NCBI RefSeq assembly: GCF_029227915.1
Contig: NC_079888.1
Span: forward strand, 12,447,001-12,511,000
DNA length: 64,000 bases
Reading direction: 5' to 3'
Source: Hydractinia symbiolongicarpus
Lineage: Eukaryota; Cnidaria; Hydrozoa; Anthoathecata; Hydractiniidae
Position 1 is the first letter of the stretch; each line of letters starts with the position of its first letter. This document shows, piece by piece, positions 22,001 to 32,502 of the stretch. The notes under the pieces are model-generated. The model saw nothing but the letters and a program-made list of their open reading frames with translations. It was not told the DNA's origin and ran no database searches. Made by a program: the position numbers and the translations under genes.

Positions 22001-25000
22001 TATTAGGAACGCCAAGGTTAGATTATGGACATTGTTAACTGCTAACTAGCAGAATACTGAATTACTTGAAAAAGTTATATAAGAACATTGAGCATCCACA
22101 AGCTGCTTTAAGATAAATCAAATATAAGATTTCCAGATTGGTTCATCAAAGCAAACAAATATGCGAGGAAGTGTGTAGTCAAAAACTTTAAATTAAGGGA
22201 AGCACATACTTTCTTCACTGATAGACAAGCAGCCAAAACTACAATTGAATGACTGTTCAGCGACAAGACGTTTCTATAATAGTCATACACAATGTATTAT
22301 TTATGCATATCATGCAAAAAATAACTTGAATATACAAAAAAACAATTTTTTTTCCATCTGATATAGCTTCAAACAAAAAAAGAAACTGAGAAACAGAAGA
22401 TGTCCATAAAACAAAACAATGATTGAAAAAGAAATTCTTGGTAGATTTATTCACTAAAAAGAAAAAAATTATTTTCATATAAAAAAAAAATGTTATATTT
22501 TAATGACGTCATATCTGTAGGAAAAAAATTCGTTTTTCCAGAACTTTCTATGTTTATAATGTCTATAGTATGGCATTTATAGATGTTCGAGGTAAGGTAA
22601 ACAATATAATGACGTCATTGAGTTTAGAAATGACATTTTGCTGCATCGAATTTTCCTTCAAATCTGCTCTGCTCTTTATTCCGAGAACCCCTATTATCTC
22701 CTTAGGAACAGCCTAGCAACCACTTGGCCATGAACATTCGTGTAATAATAAGTTTACAAGCAATATAACATCTTATAACACTCGTACAAGCATGCCAGCA
22801 CTTTTAAAATTTACAAAAAAAAACCCTGTCTGAAAAATGCAATACCCCCTGTTAAATATAAAAATTTTGAATTTTTTTTCTTCTCACAAGCCTTAATAAA
22901 AGTAAAAAGTAAAAGCGGAACAAAAGTTATACCCAGTCAAAGGGGCTGCAGGCACTTTAACCTTTACCCCTAGTGCTGATAGACTTCAGGCTTGTTGCAT
23001 ATATCCCACATATATTTTACGCATTATAAAATCTGAATGAAAGCTATTTTTTTACCTCTTTTAAATCTTTGAGTTCATGCAGCCGAATCACGATTTCCTT
23101 TATATGACGTAACTCATCAGGTGGCAAGAACTGCATTAGCATAGGTTGCAGTACCTATTAAAAATAATGAAAAACGTTATACACTGAACTTTTGAGATTT
23201 TTTAATTTACTGTGAACAGTGGCAGATATTTAACAGGAGAGTGAATAAACAATTCGAACATTTATTTATTATTTTAGTTTCCAGAAAATAAAACACAATT
23301 GTAACATAGAAATAAGAACACAAAACAGTTGCAATTTATTCTAAGATCATGCCTTGCTATCAATTTAAAAATTAAATAAAATTAGGGGGTTTGTAACGGT
23401 ACAATGACTTCCATATATTTTATAAAAAGGATAATTTACTCCCATTTTCGAAATAAATATTGCTTTTGTAACAAGTTTTTTTAAAAATACAGTATGTTTC
23501 CTTTTCCAAGTGCTATTTCGTTTCTTCAAAGTAATTTTTTTTAATGCGCACTTAAGTAAGGGTCAAATTTGCCTGAAAATAGCTATATTACATGCATGCC
23601 TCTATAAAATGAATATAGTGAAAACGCGTTTGGTTACAATTCAATATGAAAATACTGCTTTTTGAATCATTTAATAACAAGAAATCTTACAAATGCACCC
23701 GAATTTGTCACACTTATAGTTTGTCACAATTTAAATAGCTTAATTACACAAATGTATCTAAAAATTTAAGACCAAAACACTCTAAATTGGTGCCTTGTCT
23801 CCACAACATTCTATGTAGACTGAATTCAAATTCTAACGTTGTCATTTTCGTACACTGAATAGGGATTAACAGAGGTTTTATGAAGAGGGGGTAAATTATG
23901 AGCGAGTTTAGGTTCTGAATACTTTTTTTATTTATCTATGTTTACAAAAAACAGCTTGGCTATCAAATTAAAGTTAAAGAACATGGTCCCTCCCACTCTA
24001 GAAGAAAATGTCTCCTCCAATTGACTGCACGCTACTTTTAACTATTTTGATGATACACATGATTTCTATTTCAAATGTTTGTAACCAATTAAATCTTTAG
24101 ACATGACCATGGGTTTTTTTTTGAGCCAAAACTCTTTAAATTTAAGTCTTGATCTATACGCGAATATTCTATCTGACACTTTCTTTTCTTTCCCTCTCAT
24201 ATAATCATTAAAGTCAATTTAAAAATTAGTTAATTGAGTTTTGCAGGAACAAACCAGAATATTGTAATGAAAAATAGTTTTTTTTAAGATTTTTAGTCAG
24301 GTTAAGATAGTCAGACAAAATTTTAGCCACAACAGGGGGAATTTTATAGCTGGAGAAAGTTTTTTCGCCGACTCTCATGATTAGTTTTTTCTCCCTGTGT
24401 TTTACCTAATATGTTAATATAAAATTAATAATAAAATATGTAAATATTAGAGTAAGTGTTTTTTAAAACTGATAGCAGTCTCATTCATTGTGTCATAACT
24501 TACCTGCTCTTCTTCTACCATATGCGGTAGATACTCCTCAAAAAATTCTTGTAATGCTTCATTTAACTTCAGTCCTTGAACTCTTAAATCACGAACAAAC
24601 CCTTCCTCAACTTCCCTTTCTGTTTTACGAACTTGATTCAGTATGTCAGATATGTGACTATGAGCATGCAAATGCACTAGTAGTTTTTTCAGTGCTTCAC
24701 CTTGTAAGCGACGTTTAAGTATCTTCATGATGTACTTGTTTTCAATTTCCTCATGATGTTTTAACTCTGTGAATGTCTTTAAAAGCTCTGATAAAAGAGT
24801 ACGAAATGATGCAACACATGAAAAATCTGTACATTTGACCTGTAAAAGAAAACATTTTTAAAATAATGTAAATACATGTACAGAATGTAGATCAAAGATA
24901 CATAAACTGTCTATTCTTGTTTTACAAAAAAGTATTTAATTTCTTAAACTTTTTTTTAGATTTACAAAGGCTCATTTTAAATCAATTTGGCGTAGAGTTT

Positions 25001-28000
25001 AATATTGCGACCATACGACTCACTAGAAGGAAATTGGGTTGGGTTCAAAGTGGTCCAAAATATTGCCAGTTAATCAGAATTCCAAACCAGATAGCACGCT
25101 TAGCATTCGCACAAGATTGTTTATTACAAAAAGAGCAGTTTGATAATGTTATATTCACTGATGAATTTAGCATATTGTTAGACAAACATGGAAAATTGTG
25201 TTTCCGAAAAAAAGGTACACTGCCAAACTTAAAGCCAACAGTGAAACATCCCTACAAGGTGCATGTATGGGCTGGAATTTCAAAGCGAGGCCCCACAAAC
25301 ATAGCTATATTTATGCGAATAACGAGGAAAAAATTTTAGGTGGATGAAATATTACAAAATCTTCTTCTTCCTTTTATACAAAAGGTTTTTCCTGATAATC
25401 ATCGTTTTCAACAAGATAATGACCCAAAACATACAAGCAAGTTTCTCCCTATTTCTACTTTGTTGTCTGTTATACACGCAAGGCCGAATTTTCACCTATA
25501 ATAAACTTTTTTTTAGGTAAGAACTATGCTATGAACTTTATCAAAGAAAATAACATAAATTATTGGCCTACTCCAGCAGAATCACCTGATATGAACCCAA
25601 TAGAAATGATGTGGCATGAACTGAAAACTCATATTAGAAGACGCGTGAAACGAAACATAGAAGAACTTGTTAACGGTATTAGTAACTTTTGGAGCACAGT
25701 GGATTATCATAAATGCACTAAGTACATTAATCATTTGCAAAAGGTATTACCGATAGTCGTGGAAAGACAAGGCAAAGCATTGGGACATTAGTAGAACAAA
25801 AATCCTATTGTACAGGGTTTTTTTATCTTATTTTTATCTTTTATTTATCTTTATTAAGCTCAACGTTCTTATAAACTAGGTTAACTGTAAATCTCTTGAC
25901 TATCACAACGATCCAATGAATGCAGATAAATTTGATAATCAAGCTGAAATAAAATCTACAGATACAACTAAAAAAAGAAAACCTGAAGAAAAACATACAG
26001 AAGAACAAACATCCGGGATTAAAAAGAAAAAGCAACCAAAAAGGAATTCAAAAGATGCAAAAACCGAAGAAGCCTCGGGAAAAGACGCAATAAAAAAGGA
26101 TACAATTAAAAGCGATGAAACAAAGACAAAAAAAGAGAAAATAGAGAAAAGAAAAGAAAAAACAAAACAAAAGCTTCCATTACTAAAGAGCTGGTAAGCG
26201 TATGAGGATCCCAGGGCTTTAACAAAAAATAGGGTTGGCTTAAAAATTTATTGCGTTTTCTACCTTTTAAATAAATTTTATATATGCTTATGTTATTTAC
26301 TAGGCATTTATGGTTAAGATCACCGAAGTGAACAATAAAAATTTACTTCTGCCCCGTGCATGTTCAACGTCGACCTCCTCAATGTTGGCACAGGCGACAA
26401 CTTCACTGTCAAAATACACGGTGCAATCTATGATGAAAAAAACAGAAAAAAATCCATCGACACCAGAAAACGAAATTTCTACACCATCTTTTTCACTACC
26501 TGGCGCATCAATAATAAAACTAAGCCAATCACCACCTCCACAGGCGCGAAAAAAACCTTAACTGCAGTCTTCGCCAGCATCTGCACCAGGTCTTCCAATC
26601 CTTCCAGACTCGCCACTGCCTCCTCAAATATTTGAAACTAATGTTTCAACAAGTATACCATCACCGTCTTGTTTTTGGCCTTTTAAACCACTAACGCATT
26701 CACCATTGTGTTCTTCAAAGACAACAGAAAATCAGTCCATGCTCCCTTTAACGTCGCTCCTAAACGAAGACTCGCTATTCGTATCGAAAGAAATACTTGA
26801 TGATAGCGAAAATGAAAAGTCGTTTTCGCAAATTTTTCTAACAATTACGGTTAGTTTTTAACTACAACGGAATAAATACATGTTAAATAAATTGTTAGAA
26901 AAATTTGCGAAAACGACTTTATCACTGTTAACCTTTAATTTTCTTATATTTTTAAGGTAACTCCTTCACAAAATGAATTGGTTGAACAGATGAAAGCCTT
27001 GCGAAAGCAAGTTGAAGCGTTATCAAAAAATTAGGAATATCTGCAGTCATTGATAAGGCAGTTAATAAAAGATCGTAGTTCAGATGCTGTAAGCAACCAC
27101 GAACGTATGATTGTGAAAGTGGTAACGCTTTTAACAACCCCACAGTTACACGAATCGCCTAGGCGAAGAAGCTTCCAAATGTCGCCTATTCCATTGATGA
27201 CACCGACATCAGCATCGACATCAGTTTCATCAGCTTCATTTACAAAGACCAATACAGATTCTCCGTTGGCTTAATTAACGTTTGCCCAAGTGCAACAATT
27301 GAAGCTACAATCAAGCTCCTTACCAAACTTCGCTAAGAATTTGTCAGAACATATTTTCACAAAGACTGAGCGTAGGGAGGGCAATTGCTCGGGAACAAAA
27401 GAACGGAAAAAAGCTTGATGAAGAAAAGCTAGAAAAAATAAAAAACTATGTATTCGAATTACATGCCATGGGCGCAAAAGAAAAAAAAAGAAATGTGGCA
27501 AAAGTGCAAGGATGCAATCAATGAGGCTGGAAGCCGCAAGCAGCTTTTTTGATTAGTTTTATATACGTTTTTCCTAAGATAAATCTTTTTTTGTAGGCTA
27601 TACATGCTTCTTGAAACTTATTTTACACTTGAAAAATGAAAAAATGTTGACATGATTTTTGTTTGATTATTTCCATTGCTTGCTTCGTCTCAACATCGAT
27701 CCCAAGGCTTTCTTTTCTCTCTTTCTTTCTCGCCGTCCCTTGTATCAAAAAGATAAAAAAGCCCTGGGATGGAGGTTGGCATTGTCTGTCAATTATCTAA
27801 AATAAAAAAAAATAAGAATAATAAAAAAGGATATAAGTTGTTTAGCATGGCCTTTTTCGTTAATAATAAGTTGTCAAACTGTAACAAAATAAGAACATTA
27901 ATATCTATACATACTTAACAATGAGAAAATTAAGAACGTTCTAAGAGTCAAAATTTCATATTGTATCGTACAGAGCGCATTTCTCGAATAACTAACAATT

Positions 28001-31000
28001 ATCTCACATTGGAACTTTGATGCCGATGAAGTTGTCAATTTTTCTGACTAAAGATTTGCTGTATAACAACAATAAACAATAATTTCTTCGTTCTTTCTTT
28101 GTAATTAAACAACATTATATGGTCGCTGATCTTAAAAACAATGATTTACAACTTATTTACATAACACAGGGACATGTTTTCCTCTAATTGGTCAAACAAG
28201 CATTTCGGCATTCTACAACAAGTCCCAGTTACAGCTTTCCCATATACAAATAATTCATTAGTTTACATAAAATCGCTTTGTTGTCAGTTCCATTATTTTT
28301 AATGCTAATCTCCGTGTTCTTTCTTTTTTTAACTCTGATCTTTTTTTAACAAACGCCATCAGCTCTTGCCTGCAAATGCAAACATCACTTGCTTCTGCAT
28401 TCATGCACAAAATATGCCACATATATTTAATTATTTTAAGAAACCGCAAATGAAACAAAGAAGTATATAAAGAACAAAAACATGGATCAGACCCACAAAG
28501 CCTCAAAAAGTAATAAAAAGATGCTAGAACTTTTTCAAAGAATTCCTGCTATTATTTAAAAGAAATAATTTATTAAACATACTTTCTTATTCTTACGTTG
28601 CAATTTAAGAAATTATTTTTTTTGAGATTATCATTTAAGGTGGCAGTAACCCTTTTTTAGCAGTCCAAATAGCTGAATTATTTACTCAGTGTTTTATTTA
28701 TACCATTTTTTTTTACTATTTCCTAAAAATATAAGCCTTAATACATAATAAAATGATTTTAACTTTACACTAAAATTGCTGAGTCAGCAGAAATCTCTAT
28801 TTAAAAATGTATCATAAACAAGAAAAAAATCAGCTTCTTCGAGCTCCAACTTTTTACAATCTCATTATTTTCCATCAGCTTCTGGTTTTTAATGAACCTT
28901 GGGTTAACCCTGTTAAAACGGTGTGCGGATTTTTTTTGTTAATTCTTATTTTTTTAACAAAAGCCTTTTGTTTTTTTCAAAATATTCTTTGTTAGCATCC
29001 CCTGCTGCATCGAACACTGTTAAAAGAAAAATATTACGAATAAAAGGATTTCTACATACAGTATCATGGCTGCATGGTTCACCAAGCATGTCTGAAAATT
29101 TTAAAGTAAAACGAAAATGCTATCGAAAGTAAAAGCTTGTGCAGTGTACCATAATGAAGATCGTCTTAAATTTCTACATAATGCGCCATCTTTGTTGTTA
29201 TTAACGTTTCTCTTTAATAATTACGTCATTTCTTTCTGTACAATTTTGCAAGCGCGTAGACTTAAACTATATTCGGCAGAACTAATTAATTATTCATGAA
29301 TTTTATTTTAAAGAGAAATTGTTGAGGCTAAATATTTTTGGTGAAGGATAATATATAGTATTTTAGCCATAAAATCGTGACAAGTGTGATATAACAGAAA
29401 AAATATGAATATATAGTCTGAAAACAATCTTTCGTAACTAATTATGTAAAAAAAAAATTTCGATTTTTAAAAGGGTTACTGTCACCTTAATTTATTTTTT
29501 CTCTTTAAGTGCAATTAATTTTAACACATCGGGATGTATCGAGACTGCAAATCAAGGAAGCGCGATAAGGCTTCACGAAATAGAAATTTAGGAGCAAAAA
29601 AACCTATCGCGTATCGATCGCGTCGCGCACGATACGCGATCCTCGATATTAAGATACCTTTTTACAGTACTGTAGCTACCCAAACCATTATCCAAAATGC
29701 TACCCCAATTGGGGTACCCCATGTTTTGAATTAACCCTGTAATTAGTGTACTTGAAAATTTTTATGTTTTTATAAATCTGGATGCTGAATCTATGATGGC
29801 CCCTATAGCTCTATCTTTATCTTCTTAAGTACAACACTTCTCTCTGCAATCTTCTTTTCTGTTCGAAACACTTCTTTTCCAAAGTGATAAACACTTCTCT
29901 TCTATAAACTCAAAATTCTTAGACCCAATTCTTATTCGAAATATTGATGAAGCTGGATTTTGATAACTCATGTTTTTGAATAAATGACCAACCACCCTCG
30001 TCTCCAGGGTTTTTTGCCTTTTCGATATATAAGAGATGATGGTGAAAATCCCTGTACTTGATAACAATATTTATATTACTGAAGAAAAATGCTGTCTAAA
30101 TATTAAAGTAAGTAAATAAATAAATAAGCTTGAAGCTTATATATATATTCACTACAAAGAAAAAGCATGTAGTTTGCTACTCTGCTACTGTTATTATTTT
30201 ATTCATGCACGTGTACATGCACCCAGGACCTGCTGCAATATAAGGTGTAGGTAACTTGAGCACATGTTAGCCAAGTATATACACTTCCTGAAAAAAGTAA
30301 AAGAACATATATCCTGGTGGTTGGGTTCGCATCATAATACTGGTTGAACCAATCACGGGCCAGTATTCAGATTAAGCAGCCATTTTGAAATGATAGACAA
30401 ATGCCGTAATCATAAGGTTTTTGTGGTGAAACCTTCATAAATATGATACTGGATTTTTCAAGAAATTCTTCTTTTTTTAATCAAATTTTTAATACGTTTT
30501 AGATATCGCTTAATCTTTGCCATTTTAAAACATTTTAACGCCGTTATGCTTGTAAATTCAGTTTAATTAAGATTTCTACTGTGAAAGTTTGACCATGAAA
30601 AGTCCACTTGTACCCTCATCCGAGAGCAACAAAGGAGAACATTCCGACTGCAAAAATAGACTATGGGTGTAAAATTGCAGGCTAGATTTTTAAATTTAGT
30701 TGTGAAGAAAAAGTTTTAACCACATGTAGGAAAGTATTAAGTCGAGAAAAGAAGTTTCAAACACAGAAGAGAAGTGTGAGAATTCAAAAGATAATTGTTT
30801 GGATCAGAGAATTCAGATAGGTCATTTTTGTTAAAAATGATCAGAAAATTTCTTCACTTAACCTGGATCTGAGATTTATTTTATGGCTTAAAACAGACTA
30901 CCATATGATAAACGAGTTTCATTGTGATAAATGTTGTTTATAATCCCCAGACTTCTTATTCTCGTATCTGGGTTAACATTATCAAATTTTGAAAAAGAAA

Positions 31001-31808
31001 ACAAGGAACTTTTAAAATGAGTGGCATATTTGGATTTTTCAGCAAAATTTATATAACATAGGAAATTTAGAATACCAAAAGATTATTAGAACAGGATTCT
31101 AATTTAAAGTTTTTAAATTTTATATATAAGTGTTTGACCATAATATCTAACTGCAGTGAAAAATTTTCACTGCAGTTAATTTGTGTGGTCATTTCTTCAT
31201 AAAACATCTTTGGCTACTAATAGAGGCAGTTGTACTTAGTGTATAAACTTGAAAATTTGCATGTTTCCATAAATTTTGGTGCTGAATTTAAGAATTTTTG
31301 TTGAAAATAATCAGAAAATTTCAAGAATGTTAACCCGGATCCGAGAATGTAAATTGACAGGCAAAATAGTACAGGCAGTAAGCCGTGGACGAGTCCATTC
31401 CATTCTAAACTTTACTTTCAGGTAGAGGCATCTTTTGATATTGAAATTAAAATATAGCTTGCATGTAGTTTAGATTTTGAACATATAAGTATAAAGATGC
31501 TAGTAGCTCCAGTACAAAAGTTTTTAACCACAATTTGACTTTCTTCACCTAAGGTCTGCATTTTTTTGTTTGTGGATTTTTCTGTGTAGCTAGCTGGCTA
31601 GCTAGCTATTAGCTAGCTAAACGTTAAAATTGTATCGTCAAAATTTAAAACTTTAGAAAAATTTAGACATTTTCTGTGACGTTTTTTCCTAAAAAATCGT
31701 TTTTACCTTGTCTGAGGCACGATGCAAAATATGTTTCATCCTATTGTGTGGAATGGTAAAGAGGTCTACATCTTCATAGCTCTTCTGTTTACCTTCCACG
31801 GCCGCCAT
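15773..31808 (-). CDS. FBXL5: FBXL5, hemerythrin/F-box/LRR iron-sensing ubiquitin ligase subunit (8 exons, 511 aa)
   Basis: Exons on the minus strand: 31707-31808, 24504-24839, 23056-23154, 21497-21738, 20276-20486, 19639-19721, 18511-18744 and 15773-16001. All introns are GT-AG, all phases match, and the sum is 1536 nt. FBXL5 is the SCF substrate receptor that destroys iron regulatory proteins when iron and oxygen are sufficient. Residues 1-165 form the hemerythrin domain. The ligands known from human FBXL5 are all present by alignment: H21, H63, E64, E67, H94, H140 and E144. The F-box starts at LPPEMLMNIFSYL (184). Leucine-rich repeats include YLDVSGC, LRLSGCYQITDAGL and LRHLDLSGC. The tail YCDNIEGPYAD...GCQN...CCR keeps the Fe-S cysteines C481, C495, C505 and C506 at human spacing. 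It is shorter than human (691 aa): the linker before the F-box and the large loop inside the LRRs are reduced. A missed in-phase exon in 21739-23055 is possible. The first intron is 6.9 kb. Confidence 0.93.
16240..18113 (+). repeat. 33-bp minisatellite in the last FBXL5 intron
   Basis: About 56 tandem units of 33 bp (some 32 bp) follow TCTAATGATCTCCAGTTTAA + AGAAGAACTATTG. Variants include TCTACTGATTTCC, TCTCACGATCTCC and a CAGCTTAAAAAG form with one base less. Because 33 is divisible by three, long open frames run through it on both strands (for example repeats of LLSNDLQFKEE). These are repeat artefacts interrupted wherever 32-bp units occur. It lies wholly inside intron 7, antisense to FBXL5. 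Confidence 0.95.
18511..18744 (-). CDS. FBXL5: FBXL5 exon 7 (LRRs)
   Basis: Codes for LQYLDVSGCKNVTDKTL and, after a basic cysteine-containing spacer, LHTLRLSGCYQITDAGL. In human FBXL5 the spacer between these two repeats is a long disordered loop; here it is only about 40 residues. Acceptor TTTGTTTTAG, donor GAG|GTGAGA. Confidence 0.9.
19639..19721 (-). CDS. FBXL5: FBXL5 exon 6 (LRR)
   Basis: 83 nt coding HCRNLEHLDISQTIISDLGL, one leucine-rich repeat that matches human FBXL5 closely. It is short and visible only by splice-phase reconstruction. Confidence 0.85.
20276..20486 (-). CDS. FBXL5: FBXL5 exon 5 (acidic/serine linker and first LRR)
   Basis: A run of seven serines and acidic residues precedes VKKEKRILNGLSRYLLP and VKTFVLECSKAITNGM, matching the start of the human LRR region. 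Acceptor TATTTTGTCAG, donor ATG|GTGATT. Phases fit both neighbours. Confidence 0.88.
21497..21738 (-). CDS. FBXL5: FBXL5 exon 4 (F-box)
   Basis: Codes for LPPEMLMNIFSYLNPKDL, VCKQWSECAMNGDLW and the FBXL5-specific HPARWARGDW. The acceptor chosen (ACAAGACAG) has a weak pyrimidine tract but is the only one that keeps phase with exon 3. A much stronger acceptor 44 nt upstream (TTTTCTTCAG) leads to stop codons, so a small indel or an extra exon is possible. Confidence 0.85.
23056..23154 (-). CDS. FBXL5: FBXL5 exon 3 (end of hemerythrin domain)
   Basis: 33 codons starting VLQPMLMQFLPPDELRHI, equivalent to the last hemerythrin helix. The acceptor is TTTTTAATAG and the donor is GAG|GTAAAA. Too short to appear as an obvious ORF. 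Confidence 0.88.
24504..24839 (-). CDS. FBXL5: FBXL5 exon 2 (hemerythrin core)
   Basis: 112 codons carrying LKHHEEIENKYIM, HAHSH and EYLPHMVEEEQ, which hold six of the seven iron ligands. The acceptor is TTCTTTTACAG and the donor is CAG|GTAAGT. A Tc1/mariner relic lies less than 100 bp upstream in intron 1. Confidence 0.92.
24917..25791 (+). pseudogene. Tc1/mariner transposase relic in FBXL5 intron 1
   Basis: The plus-strand sequence matches a Tc1-type DDE transposase: TRRKLGWVQSGPKYCQLIR, NVIFTDEFS (first D), QQDNDPKHTS (second D) and SPDMNPIEMMWHELK (the E), then ELVNGISNFW to the end. The N-terminal helix-turn-helix part is missing, there is a TAG where a tyrosine is expected (near 25338), and about 85 bp interrupt the frame near 25440-25515. 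Several breaks are preceded by acceptor-like TTTTTTTTAG, so the source may have been an intron-containing transposase. No terminal inverted repeats were recognised. It is opposite in orientation to FBXL5. Confidence 0.82.
25916..27549 (+). pseudogene. BEN-domain protein gene, broken
   Basis: Exon-like pieces on the plus strand. 25916-26193 is lysine/glutamate-rich. 26301-26846 is serine/proline-rich, open except for one TAA near 26561. 26957-27270 is a coiled-coil-like start (ELVEQMKALRKQVEAL) with a TAG. The last part, to about 27549, resembles a BEN domain: LPNFAKNLSEHIFTKTERR, KLDEEKLEKIKNYVFEL and, one frame over, MWQKCKDAINEAG. BEN domains bind DNA or chromatin. Splice-like sites (ACG|GTTAGT; TTTTTAAG|GTAACT) separate the pieces, but stops, a frameshift and a phase mismatch show it is a dead copy. 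It could come from a mobile-element family. The family call rests on pattern only. Confidence 0.55.
26816..26920. repeat. 31-bp perfect inverted repeat
   Basis: Bases 26816-26846 are the exact reverse complement of 26890-26920, with a 43-nt loop. The left arm overlaps the end of the BEN-gene second exon (codons for KSFSQIFLTI); the right arm is in the following intron-like stretch. Confidence 0.9.
27691..27778. mobile_element. Foldback MITE of the CAACCTCGTCC family
   Basis: Left end CAACATCGATCCCAAGGCTT, right end AAGCCCTGGGATGGAGGTTG. The ends are inverted repeats of the family consensus CAACCTCGTCCCCAGGGCT. No coding capacity. Confidence 0.6.
28639..29486. mobile_element. TTAA-flanked MITE (piggyBac-like)
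   Basis: Inverted termini GGTGGCAGTAACCCTTTT (left) and its near-exact complement (right, one mismatch) are each bordered by TTAA (28635-28638 and 29487-29490). TTAA duplication is the hallmark of piggyBac-type transposition. The 848-bp interior has no recognisable transposase, so this is a non-autonomous copy in FBXL5 intron 1. Confidence 0.7.
31707..31808 (-). CDS. FBXL5: FBXL5 exon 1
   Basis: 34 codons. The start ATG at 31808-31806 is the first in an MAAVEG context. It contains VDLFTIPHNRMKHIL, matching the N-terminal hemerythrin helix with the first iron-ligand histidine (H21). The donor is AAG|GTAAAA, phase 0. Confidence 0.88.
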
Positions 31809-31811
31809 TTT
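31800..31811 (-). promoter_or_regulatory. YY1-like site over the FBXL5 start codon
   Basis: On the minus strand the start codon lies in AAAATGGCGGCC, which matches the YY1 consensus. Such sites overlapping the ATG are common in animal housekeeping genes. The site lies at one end of the 195-bp gap to SAYSD1. Confidence 0.5.
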
Positions 31812-32003
31812 GTTTGTTTTTTAAGGTCTCCCGATTTTTTCTCCGATTTCATATTTTTCTGGGAACTCTTAAAGACAAAACTTTTTAAAAAATGGCAGCA
31901 ATGATAACTTTCTAAAACTCTTGAACTAAAACTCCGTCACCTTTTTACGGATGAATTGCATATGGTTTGCGACTAAATTTGCTCTCTGCTTTTCCGTATT
32001 GAT
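31809..32003. promoter_or_regulatory. Putative bidirectional promoter of FBXL5 and SAYSD1
   Basis: Only 195 bp separate the two divergent start codons, so both 5' UTRs and core promoters must lie here or overlap the first exons. No TATA box at a convincing position was seen. Confidence 0.55.
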
Positions 32004-32471
32004 ATGGAAAAAAAGCTAGCAGAATTTCGTGCATCTAGAAGACTGAAAGAAAGGCAACAAGGTAAAACTATGAGTCAAGAACATGAAGATAACAAGAAGG
32101 ATAATAACATATCGTCACAGGTGATAAGACAAGAAAGCAACTCGGTATCTTCTGTGTTAGATAACGATAACTATGGCAGTGAAACTGAATGTGGATACAT
32201 ACAAAGAATTTTTCGGAAATTATACAGTGCAAAATCTTTATTACAATTTGCACTCTGGTTCAGTTTGCTTTTATTTTTTATCGAAATTGAATTTGGGGCT
32301 GTTTACTTTATTGTCTCTTTAACAATAATTATGTACTTTAGCATGAAGAAAGGCAAGTCTAATGGTCCAAGTGCCTATTCTGTTTTTAATAAGGACTGTG
32401 AAAGAATCGATGGAACATTTACTGCTGAGCAGTTTGAACAACAAATGATATATGGTGGTGCTGTTAGATAA
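32004..32471 (+). CDS. SAYSD1: SAYSD1, SAYSvFN-domain ER protein
   Basis: A single-exon 155-residue ORF from ATG 32004 to TAA. The N-terminus EKKLAEFRASRR resembles the conserved start of the family. Residues 20-65 are polar and probably disordered. A hydrophobic hairpin spans 79-113, and the signature PSAYSVFN is at 122-129, followed by the conserved C-terminal tail. SAYSD1 associates with the Sec61 translocon, recognises UFMylated ribosomes and helps clear stalled nascent chains at the ER. It is slightly shorter than the human protein (183 aa), with the loss in the linker. It is divergent from FBXL5 across a short shared promoter. An AATAAA signal follows at 32497-32502. Confidence 0.93.
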   Translation: MEKKLAEFRASRRLKERQQGKTMSQEHEDNKKDNNISSQVIRQESNSVSSVLDNDNYGSETECGYIQRIFRKLYSAKSLLQFALWFSLLLFFIEIEFGAVYFIVSLTIIMYFSMKKGKSNGPSAYSVFNKDCERIDGTFTAEQFEQQMIYGGAVR

Positions 32472-32496
32472 TAAATTTAACATCTTGGATTAGATA

Positions 32497-32502
32497 AATA
32501 AA
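32497..32502 (+). terminator. Polyadenylation signal of SAYSD1
   Basis: AATAAA lies 26 nt after the stop codon. An earlier AATAAA overlaps the stop codon (32470-32475). Confidence 0.5.

Noticed and set aside
28258-28506. Minus-strand 82-codon ORF (basic, cysteine-containing) inside FBXL5 intron 1
   Set aside because: No recognisable domain or splice sites that fit FBXL5; the FBXL5 exon 1 was found instead at 31707-31808.
29534-29734. Arginine-rich plus-strand ORF
   Set aside because: The arginine-rich part comes from a CpG-rich hairpin (ATCGCGTATCG and its complement) rather than a coding signal.
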